A program made the position numbers and the translations under genes. The notes under the pieces were generated by a model. It ran no database searches. It saw only the letters and a list, made by a program, of their open reading frames with translations, and was not told where the DNA came from. From Actinomycetota bacterium (GTDB taxonomy: Bacteria; Actinomycetota; Acidimicrobiia; Acidimicrobiales; JAMCPL01): a DNA stretch of 41,359 bases. Below are positions 16,033 to 25,256 of the stretch, piece by piece. The stretch is from assembly GCA_023379675.1 (NCBI GenBank), contig JAMCPL010000029.1:1-41359 (forward strand). The letters are read 5' to 3'. How positions within the stretch are numbered: position 1 is the first letter of the stretch; each line of letters starts with the position of its first letter.

Positions 16033-18313
16033 CACTCTCCTCCCCCGAGTTCGCTGGCAGCACGACAGTGGCAGTGCAGCCTCCACCCGGCGTGTCATCC
16101 AGCAATATACCTCCATGCATCATCTCGATGAATCCACGTGCCACCGCCAAGCCGAGCCCCACGCCCGATCCATTGGGAGCGTCACCCAGTCTCTGAAAAG
16201 GCTTGAAAACATCTTCCCTGTACGCACGGCTTATTCCCGGACCAAAGTCTACCACGCGGATACAACCCTTGTCTCCAGCGGCACCTGCTTCAAGCACAAC
16301 CGTAGTATCCGGTGGCGAGTAAGCCAGCGCATTGCGCAATAGATTGACCATGGCGCTCTGTAAAAGCGCTGGATCTGCCATCACTTTTTGCGTGCCATCG
16401 TCCAGTTTTACGGTGACCCTGTCCACATCTGCCTTGATATGATCGAACACATCAGAGATAATCTCATCAAATGTAACCGGTACGAGCCGGACATCAAGCG
16501 ATCCGGCCTGGATCCTCCCCATGTCCAGCAGGTTGCTCACCAGCACCTCCAGCCTGTCGGTTTCGGTATCGATGGTGGTAAGCAATTCATGTACTGAATC
16601 GGGATTGCCGGCTATCTCTGGCTGCATCAGCCCGGTGGCAGCTGTCTTGATCGAGGCAAGAGGAGTTCTAAAGTCATGGGAAACTGCAGCCAGTAGAGCC
16701 GAACGCAGCTTATCTCCTTCTTCCACTGCCTTGATCCGGAACCTCTCACCAAGCTGCTCGCGCTTCTGTACGGCCAACCCAAGCAGTATGCACGCGGCTT
16801 GCAGGTATATTTGAGCCGCCGCATCAATAGTGCTGCCCGCCAATGCCACCTGCAAGTCATTACCGAGTGGAACGACCATTGTACTCTCCTCAATGGAGCC
16901 TGGTGGATTCCCGGCCTTGACTACAGTCTCGAACCGGCCGCCTACGGACTTCAGCAACGCAATGCCATCAAGGCTGAACGCATCCAGTAGGAACCGTATG
17001 ACCATCGGAACTGGATCCACCTTCTCCAAGACCGCCATCAGAGCGCCCGTCAGTGAGCTGATCCACTCGGACGAAGCCAGAGGCATGGAAGGCCGATTCA
17101 AGGATCGCGAAAGCGGCCATCGACTTGAGTACATGCGCGGCTCTGTAGCCAACCCGGTCGATATCACATGCACATCGACCTCACCACCACAACCTCGAAT
17201 GACTTTGTTGATCACCGATCCAAAAACAATCTCCGACACACGAGACCTGTGGCTGGCCCCCAAGACCACCCTGGTGGCTCGCTGCACTTTGGCGAATGCC
17301 ACCAATGCTTCGGCTACATCCCCGCTGTGTACTTCGTGATAGGACCCGCCCAGCTGTACGACGAGTTGCCTCTGCTGCGCGAGGTGATCCGGCACACGCT
17401 CTTTCAGGCCGTCACCCTGCAAAACGTGCACAGCGATCAGATCACCCCGTGCCCGAAATGCCATACGGGCCGCCCTCCTGACAAGCTGCTCACCACTTGC
17501 GGCGCCTGTCAGGGCGACGACAACCCTATCCCTGCCCTCGACACCCGCAGGCAACCCATCCATGTCAGCATAGGAATGGATAGACTCATCCACTCTGTCA
17601 GCCACCCACAAGAGAGCCAGCTCGCGCAAGGCAGCAAGGCGTGACGGGCGAAAGTAATTCGCCAGCGTTATGTCAACGCTGCCAGCTTGGTATATATTGC
17701 CGTGAGCCATCCTTCTCACTATTGCCTCGGGCGTCATGTCCACCAGTTCAATCTGCGCAGCTGACCTCACCGCAGCGTCCGGGATGGTATCGTGAGGCAC
17801 CCTTCCAGTGATCTTGAACACCACGTCGGCCAACGACTCCAGATGCTCGATGTTCAACGTGGCAATCACATCGATCCCTGACTCCAGCAATACCTCCACA
17901 TCCTCCCAGTGCTTGGAGCGAGTACACCATGACGGGTTGCTCTCCGCCAGATCATCCACAAGGACCACTTCAGGCTCAGCCGCGATAATCCCCTCAATAT
18001 CCATCGCACCGGTGGCCTGAGTGGTTATGATGCCATCCCTGGAAACGTCATCTCGGGTAGGCCCGGCAACCGGCAGGATCACCGGCAAGTCTTGGATCTG
18101 CTCGGTCGTGGCAGGCCTACCTCGTGTATTTACCCAACCGACCACAACGCGAGTACCGCGTGCACGCCGGCGGCGGCCTTCGCTCAGCATGGCATAGGTC
18201 TTTCCTACTCCCGGCGCTGCACCAAGATAAATGCGCAACTCGCCGCGGCCGGCATGTGAAATGTCAATGCCCGGTGATGCAGTAGGAGATTGCTCGATCG
18301 ACGGCTTACTCAT
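16019..18313 (-). CDS. kdpD: Soluble KdpD-like sensor histidine kinase lacking the membrane domain
   Basis: A 764-aa protein with the KdpD N-terminal domain (Walker A GAAPGVGKT at 31-39; LVDDLAESNP), a USP domain to about residue 370, a GAF-like segment and a full histidine-kinase core. The H box is VSHDFRTP with His546, the N box is NLLRNALAYSPP, and the G boxes are DFGPGIS and GVGLGLAVARG. Normal KdpD has about 890 residues and four membrane helices (DUF4118) after the USP domain. Here no hydrophobic segment of that kind is present, so the protein should be cytosolic. LAHTNAPGS of canonical KdpD is changed to LAESNP. It precedes and overlaps kdpE and lies 29 nt after the metallo-hydrolase gene. 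Confidence 0.85.
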   Translation of the reverse strand: MSKPSIEQSPTASPGIDISHAGRGELRIYLGAAPGVGKTYAMLSEGRRRRARGTRVVVGWVNTRGRPATTEQIQDLPVILPVAGPTRDDVSRDGIITTQATGAMDIEGIIAAEPEVVLVDDLAESNPSWCTRSKHWEDVEVLLESGIDVIATLNIEHLESLADVVFKITGRVPHDTIPDAAVRSAAQIELVDMTPEAIVRRMAHGNIYQAGSVDITLANYFRPSRLAALRELALLWVADRVDESIHSYADMDGLPAGVEGRDRVVVALTGAASGEQLVRRAARMAFRARGDLIAVHVLQGDGLKERVPDHLAQQRQLVVQLGGSYHEVHSGDVAEALVAFAKVQRATRVVLGASHRSRVSEIVFGSVINKVIRGCGGEVDVHVISTGLATEPRMYSSRWPLSRSLNRPSMPLASSEWISSLTGALMAVLEKVDPVPMVIRFLLDAFSLDGIALLKSVGGRFETVVKAGNPPGSIEESTMVVPLGNDLQVALAGSTIDAAAQIYLQAACILLGLAVQKREQLGERFRIKAVEEGDKLRSALLAAVSHDFRTPLASIKTAATGLMQPEIAGNPDSVHELLTTIDTETDRLEVLVSNLLDMGRIQAGSLDVRLVPVTFDEIISDVFDHIKADVDRVTVKLDDGTQKVMADPALLQSAMVNLLRNALAYSPPDTTVVLEAGAAGDKGCIRVVDFGPGISRAYREDVFKPFQRLGDAPNGSGVGLGLAVARGFIEMMHGGILLDDTPGGGCTATVVLPANSGEESDGWQ

Positions 18314-18342
18314 TGCGTTCGACCTGTAAGAGGCTTAACACA

Positions 18343-19071
18343 TCACTCGACGATACCGGATGTACGCAACCAATCCTCACGGCTATGTATCTTGTACACG
18401 TAGTTGCGCCGCCTGACACCACCTAGCAGGTCACTCGGTTCCTGCGAATAAAAATGTCCCGGATACACTCTGGTACCATCTGGAATCCTGGATAGACGCA
18501 TAGTTATGGACTCGTAGATCTGAGCTGGGTCTCCTCCCGGCAGATCGGTCCTGCCGCACCCTTCAAGAAACAATGTGTCACCCGTAATGAGAGACTCCCG
18601 GAAATAAAGGCACTGGCTACCTGGTGTATGCCCAGGAGTATGCACCAACTCGATATCGACATTGCCAACCGTCACATCATCACCGCTGTCATGGATATGC
18701 AAGTAGCTCCTGTCGATGCCGGTAGACTCGATAATCCATGACTCTTCAGCTACATTGATATGTACAGGCACCTCCACGAAACCTAGCAGGTCTCTCACGC
18801 CCTCGATCTTATATCCTAGCATGTCCCCACCTATGTGATCGGGATGGAAGTGGGTGACAAGCACGCCACGCAATCTCATGCCGTCCTCGTCCAGCCTCCT
18901 CAAAATATCGGCGACACCGTAGGCAGGATCGACAACAAGTGCCTCCCGAGCGGAACGATCACCAATGAGATAGCAGAAATTGACCATCTGGCGCGCCAAG
19001 CCATCCTCTTTTGCAAAGTCACTTCCGGAAAGAAGCTGGTGAAAGTATAGATCGTCATTACCCGGCATCAT
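18343..19071 (-). CDS. MBL-fold metallo-hydrolase (glyoxalase II / persulfide dioxygenase-like)
   Basis: A 242-aa metallo-beta-lactamase-fold protein. The metal motif is THFHPDHIGGD (His74, His76, Asp78, His79), followed by VHTPGHTPGSQ, a metal-bridging Asp in LITGDTLF and the last His in VYPGHF. GCGRTDLPGG is shared with ETHE1-type persulfide dioxygenases and some YcbL-type hydrolases. A glutathione-free actinomycete would use another thiol substrate. The substrate cannot be set from sequence. ATG-ATG at 19071 lacks a Shine-Dalgarno sequence, but TAACAT lies 6 nt before it. It is first in the minus-strand run leading into the kdpD-like genes. Confidence 0.88.
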   Translation of the reverse strand: MMPGNDDLYFHQLLSGSDFAKEDGLARQMVNFCYLIGDRSAREALVVDPAYGVADILRRLDEDGMRLRGVLVTHFHPDHIGGDMLGYKIEGVRDLLGFVEVPVHINVAEESWIIESTGIDRSYLHIHDSGDDVTVGNVDIELVHTPGHTPGSQCLYFRESLITGDTLFLEGCGRTDLPGGDPAQIYESITMRLSRIPDGTRVYPGHFYSQEPSDLLGGVRRRNYVYKIHSREDWLRTSGIVE

Positions 19072-19077
19072 GATCCA

Positions 19078-19083
19078 ATGTTA
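19078..19083 (-). promoter_or_regulatory. Possible -10 hexamer for the metallo-hydrolase/kdpDE run
   Basis: TAACAT on the minus strand lies 6 nt before the ATG at 19071, and no Shine-Dalgarno sequence is present between them. I see no clear -35 element. Confidence 0.25.
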
Positions 19084-19142
19084 CTGCATTCCGGCCGGAA
19101 GCTCGCATTTGACCCACCCATTTAACCCACCTAGGCAATTGC

Positions 19143-19649
19143 CTACCGGTATACCTGGCGCGGGAAGATGCCATGGGGCCCAGCGACCCTTTCTACTATG
19201 AGCAACCCGTCAAGATGATCCACCTCATGCTGCAGTGCCCTAGCCTCGAATCCCTCAGCCTCGACAATCAATTCGTTACCATCGGCTCCAATGCCCCTCA
19301 CCAGTACATGGCTATATCTCTCCACGTCACATGTGAGATCGGGCACACTCATACACCCCTCTCTGGCCACTTCCACGGTGCCCGAACACGTAATGACGGG
19401 GTCGAACATCACTACAAGGCCGTTGCATCGCCTGCCTTTCATCTTCCTGTGGCTGCTCACATCAGCCACGAATACACGCATAGACACGCCAACCTGCGGC
19501 GCCGCCAACCCGACACATGCCGGCGAAGCATACATCGTGTCAATAAGGTCAGATGCCAACACAAGTGCATCCTCGCCAATCGCACCCACTTCTTTCGCTG
19601 ATCGGCTCAACAGTGGATCGGGTAAAGCAATGACGCGCCGGAGAGCCAT
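19143..19649 (-). CDS. def: Peptide deformylase
   Basis: A 168-aa enzyme that removes the formyl group from the N-terminal Met of nascent proteins. All three motifs are present: VGLAAPQVG at 47-54, EGCMS with Cys99, and HEVDHLDG with His141, Glu142 and His145. These give the Cys-His-His metal site and the catalytic Glu. The length is normal. The start lies 7 nt after the stop of the double-ACT gene, so it is the end of the xse-ACT-def run. No methionyl-tRNA formyltransferase gene is nearby in the window. Confidence 0.96.
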   Translation of the reverse strand: MALRRVIALPDPLLSRSAKEVGAIGEDALVLASDLIDTMYASPACVGLAAPQVGVSMRVFVADVSSHRKMKGRRCNGLVVMFDPVITCSGTVEVAREGCMSVPDLTCDVERYSHVLVRGIGADGNELIVEAEGFEARALQHEVDHLDGLLIVERVAGPHGIFPRQVYR

Positions 19650-19656
19650 ATACGGG

Positions 19657-20268
19657 CTACAGTAGGTATGCTGTGTCGAGTCTGGCCGAGCACTCTATGC
19701 CCTCAGCACTCGAAAGCCTGGACAGCCGATCCTGAAAGGTGCCAGACGGCTCGCCGGTGGGAATCAGCGCCCTTATGGCCATGACATACACAGAATCGCC
19801 CTTCCTCCCCCCAACTCTCGCTGAAAGGTCGACGATGTTGCCGCCTACCCTGGCTATTTCCGACGCAACGGCCATCACTATCCCAGGCCTGTCAGACCCA
19901 TGAACGTAAATGGACCATGGATCCAGCTCATCTGCGACATGCCTCGCCTGGCGGCGCTGTGGCCCCTCGGAACCCGAAGGAATCGACCCGGCATTGCCAT
20001 CACCATCCTCTTCCTGCACCGGGTCCACCATCACACTCAGACCCATACGGCTTGACACGGGCTCCAAAGCATGGCGCATACTGGCCGCATCGACATCATT
20101 CCCGGTGGATACCATCATCATGATGGTGAAATACCCTCTGAGAATGCTCATGGTGGCATCCTCCAGATTCCAGCCCTCTTCTGCCAGGGCGCTCGTTACC
20201 GCCACAACGATCCCGGGACAATCCACCCCTGCAACGGAAAGCAGGAACCTACGATCAGGATAGCTCAT
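19657..20268 (-). CDS. Double ACT-domain protein (GcvR-like)
   Basis: A 203-aa protein made of two ACT domains. The first starts at about residue 8 (LLSVAGVDCPGIVVAVTSALAEEGWNLEDA) and the second at about 118 (SIYVHGSDRPGIVMAVASEIARVGGNIVDLSAR), quoted here as the conserved cores GVDCPGIV and GSDRPGIV. ACT pairs without an enzyme domain occur in the GcvR family and bind small ligands such as amino acids. The linker between them is long and charged. It overlaps xseB by 14 nt and is followed by def after 7 nt. The ligand is unknown. Confidence 0.85.
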   Translation of the reverse strand: MSYPDRRFLLSVAGVDCPGIVVAVTSALAEEGWNLEDATMSILRGYFTIMMMVSTGNDVDAASMRHALEPVSSRMGLSVMVDPVQEEDGDGNAGSIPSGSEGPQRRQARHVADELDPWSIYVHGSDRPGIVMAVASEIARVGGNIVDLSARVGGRKGDSVYVMAIRALIPTGEPSGTFQDRLSRLSSAEGIECSARLDTAYLL

Positions 20269-20653
20269 CGTCCATTCCAGTCCCTAGTCCAAAGTGTCCA
20301 TCGAATGTGCCGTCCTCGGTCTCCCACTCATCAGCGGTATCAGAATCGCCATCGAAGGCCGTTTGGCCGGCATGTCCCTCCTTTCCCGCAACTCCTTGCC
20401 TTCCAGCAACCCCGCCGGTTCCGGCGATCTCTTCCCCAGCGGCAATCGCGCCAAGTCGCGGAACGATCGTCTCCACCTGCGCCTTGCTCGACTTGATCCT
20501 CCGATCGAGTTCAGTGACGATCTGAGCGGCTCTCTTCAGTTTGGGAACCAACTCGTCAAGATCCACATCCGCCCCCTCCACGTACTCCACAATCGCGTTC
20601 AGCTCATCACTCGCCTGCTTGTAGCTGAGTTTATCCACGCTAGTTGCACTCAT
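20255..20653 (-). CDS. xseB: Exodeoxyribonuclease VII small subunit with a C-terminal extension
   Basis: Residues 8-75 carry the XseB fold (LSYKQASDELNAIVEYVEG, then DLDELVPKLKRAAQIV and LDRRIKSSKAQVE). Several copies bind the large subunit to form the enzyme that degrades single-stranded DNA from both ends. The family is usually 70-85 residues, but this protein has 132: the last 50 or so residues are Gly/Ala-rich and then acidic, and probably disordered. GGAGG 5 nt before ATG sets the start. It lies 156 nt after xseA and overlaps the ACT-protein gene. Confidence 0.88.
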   Translation of the reverse strand: MSATSVDKLSYKQASDELNAIVEYVEGADVDLDELVPKLKRAAQIVTELDRRIKSSKAQVETIVPRLGAIAAGEEIAGTGGVAGRQGVAGKEGHAGQTAFDGDSDTADEWETEDGTFDGHFGLGTGMDDELS

Positions 20654-20809
20654 TCCAACCTCCAGTCCAAATAGTCTTGATCATGTCATTGATCCCGGAT
20701 ACACGACCGTCACAGGATAAGAATACTGACTGCGTGCAACGCTCCGAATCCCATGCATCATATTACAGGGCCTATATTGGAGCCAGGATAATAGACCACT
20801 CTTCCATAA

Positions 20810-22180
20810 TCATTCGCTTTCACGCATCCCTGCCACTATGGACCGCAGTTCACCGTCTCGTATGCTGGTAAGCAGTACCTGATCAGTTCTCACTTCAGCG
20901 GCTGACCGGACCAGCTTCCTGCCTCCGGACACATCTGCATCAATAATCCAGGTCAGGCTGTAGCCTCGCTCGAGCTGCCGCCTCGGGTCGTATGCGTGAA
21001 CAAGCCTACCGGAAGCATCCAACCGTTCCTCCTCACTAGTGAGTACGCGGTCCACTGAGAACGCCAACCTTGTCGCGAGCATTGCCAGCCTCTCACGGTG
21101 GCGAGCAATGGCGAACTGCGGTCGGACAGCAAGCCTACCTGCCATACCGGCAAGCATGAGGCTTTGCTGATCCAATACCCTGTTGCTTGCTCGTGCAAGC
21201 CTTACGGACGACTGCCTGCCGGCATCATCCATGTTACGCAACACCTCCATTGCCGTAGATCCGAGAGATCCTGCACGGTGCTCGACTCGCGCCAGGAACT
21301 GAAAGACCGCTGCAACCAGTGCGAGCCCGCAACTTGTAGGAGTGATGAAGACGGAATGTGCTACCAGGTCCGCCACGGATTCATCACCAGTATGACCAAT
21401 TCCCGTCCACACCGGTACGGACATCGTAGCCACCCTTTTAGCTACAGCTCCTGCATCGAAGGCAGCCAGATCGGACCTGGCGCCACCTCCGCGCACGATA
21501 GCCACCACGTCGAGGGCTGCCACACGAGCCTCCAGCGCATCGAGAGCTGCCACAAGGGATTGCGGTGCATCACGACCCTGCACCTGAGCAGGAGCAACCG
21601 TAACTCGAAAGGAATACCCGGATCTCTCCAGCGCTCCAAGAAAGTCGGAATATCCCTCGGTGCCAGGACTGGCTACCAGGCCCACACGGAGAGGCACGAG
21701 CGGCATAACCTTGGACTTGTTCATCTCCAGCAGCCCCGCCTTACGAAGTGTTTCAATAAGCCTTTTACGCTCCAGCGCCAAACGTCCAAGCAATGCATCA
21801 AGATCAAGATCCTGTAGGACAAAATTGATCTCACCCCTTGCTTCATAGAAATCAACATATCCCCTGATGATCACGTTCATCCCGGCCTGAAGCTCGAGTC
21901 CCTCATCTGCCAGGCGCCTGCGCAACGGCATCCAGGTGGATTTCCAGCACTTTACATTGAGCACCGCGGGACGGGTGGGATCGGGACTGTCCGGATCGAC
22001 AACATCCATATAACAGTGCCCACTCTTGTGAAAATAGTCGTTGACCTTCTGTATCTCTCCTTGTATCCAGAGTTCCCGGCTACGAGGGAACGCCCGAGCC
22101 AATACCTCGTGCAACGATCTGTAAAGGGAAGTAACGGTGACGGGTAACCCGTGCGAACCACCATACCGCTCCCCTGCCAT
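20810..22180 (-). CDS. xseA: Exodeoxyribonuclease VII large subunit
   Basis: The catalytic subunit, 456 aa from the chosen start. An N-terminal OB fold (VTSLYRSLHEVLARAFP; WIQGEIQKVN) precedes the nuclease domain with LVASPGTEGYSDFL, VRGGGARSDLAAFD and GIGHTGDESVADLVAH, all typical of XseA. The usual GHETD is GHTGDE here, a small variation. The frame runs upstream to a TTG at 22339, giving 53 extra residues unlike the family. ATG at 22180 is preferred because GGGAG lies 8 nt before it and the OB fold starts soon after. Its partner xseB lies 156 nt downstream. Confidence 0.9.
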   Translation of the reverse strand: MAGERYGGSHGLPVTVTSLYRSLHEVLARAFPRSRELWIQGEIQKVNDYFHKSGHCYMDVVDPDSPDPTRPAVLNVKCWKSTWMPLRRRLADEGLELQAGMNVIIRGYVDFYEARGEINFVLQDLDLDALLGRLALERKRLIETLRKAGLLEMNKSKVMPLVPLRVGLVASPGTEGYSDFLGALERSGYSFRVTVAPAQVQGRDAPQSLVAALDALEARVAALDVVAIVRGGGARSDLAAFDAGAVAKRVATMSVPVWTGIGHTGDESVADLVAHSVFITPTSCGLALVAAVFQFLARVEHRAGSLGSTAMEVLRNMDDAGRQSSVRLARASNRVLDQQSLMLAGMAGRLAVRPQFAIARHRERLAMLATRLAFSVDRVLTSEEERLDASGRLVHAYDPRRQLERGYSLTWIIDADVSGGRKLVRSAAEVRTDQVLLTSIRDGELRSIVAGMRESE

Positions 22181-22433
22181 GTCATGATCTCCCATATCAA
22201 GACGTACAGCAGCCTGCCCGGAGTCACTGCCTTCGACGGTCATTCCCGTGCCATCTGGATCTGAAGAGGCAAATTCCTGCATACCTGCCACCATCAGACC
22301 ACAATAGCTCATTGGCCGGTACCCAGTGCGCGTAGTCAACTATGAAGTCGATGAGAACCACTTTGCCGGCACACTGGTAATGTGAACTACCTTCCCGCGC
22401 TGCAAGGTGGGGGCCTCCTCGCCAACAAAGCTG

Positions 22434-22439
22434 TAAAAT
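22434..22439 (+). promoter_or_regulatory. Possible -10 hexamer for the YfhO-like gene
   Basis: TAAAAT lies 6 nt before the ATG at 22446, which has no Shine-Dalgarno sequence. No clear -35 is visible. Confidence 0.25.
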
Positions 22440-22445
22440 GCCTGC

Positions 22446-25256
22446 ATGAGCAGTTCTGCTGGTACATGGCGCGCAAGGTACGGCATCAAGGCACGTAAGG
22501 CACTCCACATTGCCGATCCCACTACCAGGACGGATGCAGCCGGCAGCCGGGAGCCGGCACCTGCGCCCGCAAGTGCGCCACCGGTACTACCCGCAGGTAC
22601 CAGCCGATCCCGCTGGCGCGCTACGGTGCAATCCACTAAGCCACAAGATCATCACCAGCGTTGCGCCGGTTCCACCGGCGCCGGCATAGGAGATGCCGCC
22701 GGCCTCCTCACCATCGCCATCATTACCGCCATCGCGTTTTATCCGGCCTTTACCAGAGGAACCGTTCTGGGATCACTCGACATCATGAATATATGGCCGG
22801 TAACTCACGGCCTTTTCCACCATGTGCACAACAAGGCATCGTTCGACCAAGCCAGTCAGATGGTCCCCTGGTTGACCCTCGACTGGCGATCCATCCACTC
22901 AGGAACCTTCCCCCTGTGGAATCACTATACCCTCCTCGGTCTCGCACAGTTCGGGAACTTCCAGTCAGGAGTGCTGTCGCTTCCTCATCTGATCTCCTAC
23001 ATCTTCCCGCTTCGTAATGCCTACCTGGTAAGCGTATCAGTCACCATGCTCATTGCCGGTACAGGAGCTTTCCTGGCATCTCGGGCAATGGGCGCAGGTC
23101 CCGCCATGGCGGCGGCCGGCGGAGTCGCCTTCGAACTCTCGGGCTCGATCGCCAACTGGGCAGGATGGCCCCAAGGTGAGGTAAATGCATGGCTGGGCTG
23201 GATCCTGGCCCTGATAATACTGTTGCACAGAAGCGACAGGCCATTACGGCTCATGGCCGCCCTGGCCGCCGTCGTAGCATTTGCCATTTACGCAGGCCAT
23301 CCTGAATCCTACCTATTCCTCGCTCTCACCGCCGGCATCACGGGCCTTGCTGCCGTAGCCGGTCAACTACGTGCACGCAGTACATCTATACATAGGATCA
23401 AGAGGACGGTTACACGAGTGGCGGCATCCGCCTTGCTGGGAGGGCTGCTCGCGGCACCCCTGCTGGCTGCCGGTGGCCAGCTGATAGGGAAGAGTACACG
23501 CGCAGCGCTGGGCTTCACCCATCCATATACGGGCCTGCCACTGTCCGCAATCCCAGATCTACTCGTTCCGCGATATTTCGGGACACCCGCCGCATCAAGC
23601 CACTGGTTCGGGCCGCTTTACTCGTTTTACGAGATCAGTTCCTATGTGGGTCCCATCATGGTATTCTTCGCCGCATATGCCGTATTGCGGCTGTGGCGGC
23701 GACCGCTGGTAATGGGCATGACCGTAGCCGCCACTGTCGATTTTTTTATTGTGTTCGATTTCGGGCCGCTACAAAAGCTGATATCCCTGATTCCTCAGGC
23801 AAGAATCATAGGCTTCACCAGACTCCTCATGTCGCTCGATTTCCTGCTCGTCATGCTAGCCGTACTTGGAATGACCCACGCGGTGAAAGCACTGCGCAGT
23901 GATATCAAAGACAGGCTGCCTGCCGGCGCCGCCCGGAACACAGTGCATGTCAAGGCTGACGGAGTGGTGCTTGCCGTGTGCGCGCTGTGCGTCGGCGCGC
24001 TGATGTACGGTCTGGATGTGGCCAATGCGCATCCAGCCGGTCTATCCACAGCAGAGGCAAGGATAAGGCTGATCTCCATCTCCAGAGCCACCGAAGGATA
24101 CTGGGCAATCATCCTGGCACTGGTCGCCTACTACACCACGGTCCACGCAATACACTGGAGCCGAAGAAGCGAGGTCCGCCGTCATCGTCTCGTAACCACC
24201 GTGACAGGCATCTTCGCCGGCGTGGTGTTGGTGGCACAGGCAGTGCTGCTCATACCACCGATGACAGGAGCCGCCACCTACGGGCACAGTTTCTACCCTC
24301 AAGATTCCACCACGAGCCTGGTGAAAGATACAGTCAGGGGCAGCATTCTTGGAGTAGGACCACCTCTTTCCTACCTGGTTGCCGGTACGGCTGTTACGGG
24401 ACATATCACAACCGGTAAGAAAGAGATGGGGACAAGCAGCGGCAGAGCCCAGGGCACATCCAACTCGACCATCCCAAGCACTGGAAGCGGCCCGGCGGCC
24501 CGCCTCGCACCGTCCGCTCTGAAAATTGCAGAGAATGTATCCGAGATACCCGCATCCACGGGTTACCTCCCTGAATCCAACATTGCGTACATGGTCGACC
24601 TATTCGCTGCCCGTGATCCTATGCTCCCAAAAATATATCTTGCCTCATGGGCAAGCGCGCTCGGTGTCCCTGCAGGTTCCCTAGTGCCAAGAGAAATCAC
24701 CGGACCGGATAACGTCTTCTCCCCGACCATACTCACACCGGCTCTTGCAAGGATGTACGGAGTGCGATACCTATTCGTTTCCACGTATGTCCCAGATGCG
24801 CTTGAACTAATGGATCAGCCCCTCGATCCAGGTCTCCAGGTGGCGGCAAGGGGAAAGGGCTTCGAGCTGGTAAGGGTAGTAGGTGCACGCAGATTCACGC
24901 TTCAGGGAACCACCGGCACGATTCGTTCGGTGCGGTGGAAAAGCGACAATCAGGTGTCCATGACAGTAACGGCCGCAGGAAGCGGCAGGCTCATCGCAGG
25001 GATCACCGCATTGCCTGGATGGCACGCAACGGTTGACGGCGCCGTGGCGAGCACTACGACAGTCAACAAGGTCATGCTGGGCGTTACGGTCCCACACGGT
25101 ACGAGCACGATCACATTCACGTACTGGCCCGCCGCCTTCACGTTTGGCATAGCGGCTGCACTGGTGGCGCTAGTGATCATCATCCTGATGATCGTGGCGG
25201 ACTTGCGCCACGGCCGTGCTTATCACACGCGGTTCCGGCATGCCGCCACAAGATAA
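22446..25256 (+). CDS. Large YfhO-like multi-spanning membrane protein
   Basis: A 936-aa protein whose first 80 residues are Pro/Ala/Ser-rich. About a dozen membrane helices follow (LLTIAIITAIAFYPAF first) up to about residue 620. Then comes a large extracytoplasmic domain and a final helix pair (FTFGIAAALVALVIIILMIVADL) ending in a basic tail. Motifs such as LWNHYTLLGLAQFGNFQSGV, GHPESYLFLALT and ALPGWHATVDG are typical of the YfhO family, which is related to GT-C glycosyltransferases and implicated in glycosylating cell-wall or lipid acceptors. The start is uncertain: the first 60 or so codons overlap an antisense open frame (22340-22636). Donor and acceptor are unknown. Confidence 0.8.
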   Translation: MSSSAGTWRARYGIKARKALHIADPTTRTDAAGSREPAPAPASAPPVLPAGTSRSRWRATVQSTKPQDHHQRCAGSTGAGIGDAAGLLTIAIITAIAFYPAFTRGTVLGSLDIMNIWPVTHGLFHHVHNKASFDQASQMVPWLTLDWRSIHSGTFPLWNHYTLLGLAQFGNFQSGVLSLPHLISYIFPLRNAYLVSVSVTMLIAGTGAFLASRAMGAGPAMAAAGGVAFELSGSIANWAGWPQGEVNAWLGWILALIILLHRSDRPLRLMAALAAVVAFAIYAGHPESYLFLALTAGITGLAAVAGQLRARSTSIHRIKRTVTRVAASALLGGLLAAPLLAAGGQLIGKSTRAALGFTHPYTGLPLSAIPDLLVPRYFGTPAASSHWFGPLYSFYEISSYVGPIMVFFAAYAVLRLWRRPLVMGMTVAATVDFFIVFDFGPLQKLISLIPQARIIGFTRLLMSLDFLLVMLAVLGMTHAVKALRSDIKDRLPAGAARNTVHVKADGVVLAVCALCVGALMYGLDVANAHPAGLSTAEARIRLISISRATEGYWAIILALVAYYTTVHAIHWSRRSEVRRHRLVTTVTGIFAGVVLVAQAVLLIPPMTGAATYGHSFYPQDSTTSLVKDTVRGSILGVGPPLSYLVAGTAVTGHITTGKKEMGTSSGRAQGTSNSTIPSTGSGPAARLAPSALKIAENVSEIPASTGYLPESNIAYMVDLFAARDPMLPKIYLASWASALGVPAGSLVPREITGPDNVFSPTILTPALARMYGVRYLFVSTYVPDALELMDQPLDPGLQVAARGKGFELVRVVGARRFTLQGTTGTIRSVRWKSDNQVSMTVTAAGSGRLIAGITALPGWHATVDGAVASTTTVNKVMLGVTVPHGTSTITFTYWPAAFTFGIAAALVALVIIILMIVADLRHGRAYHTRFRHAATR

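Noticed and set aside
21098-21817. 239-codon plus-strand frame
   Set aside because: It is the antisense shadow of xseA.
22340-22636. 98-codon minus-strand frame overlapping the YfhO-like N-terminus
   Set aside because: Its C-terminal half looks fairly protein-like, so the YfhO start is uncertain, but there is no family match and no Shine-Dalgarno sequence. I could not support it as a gene.
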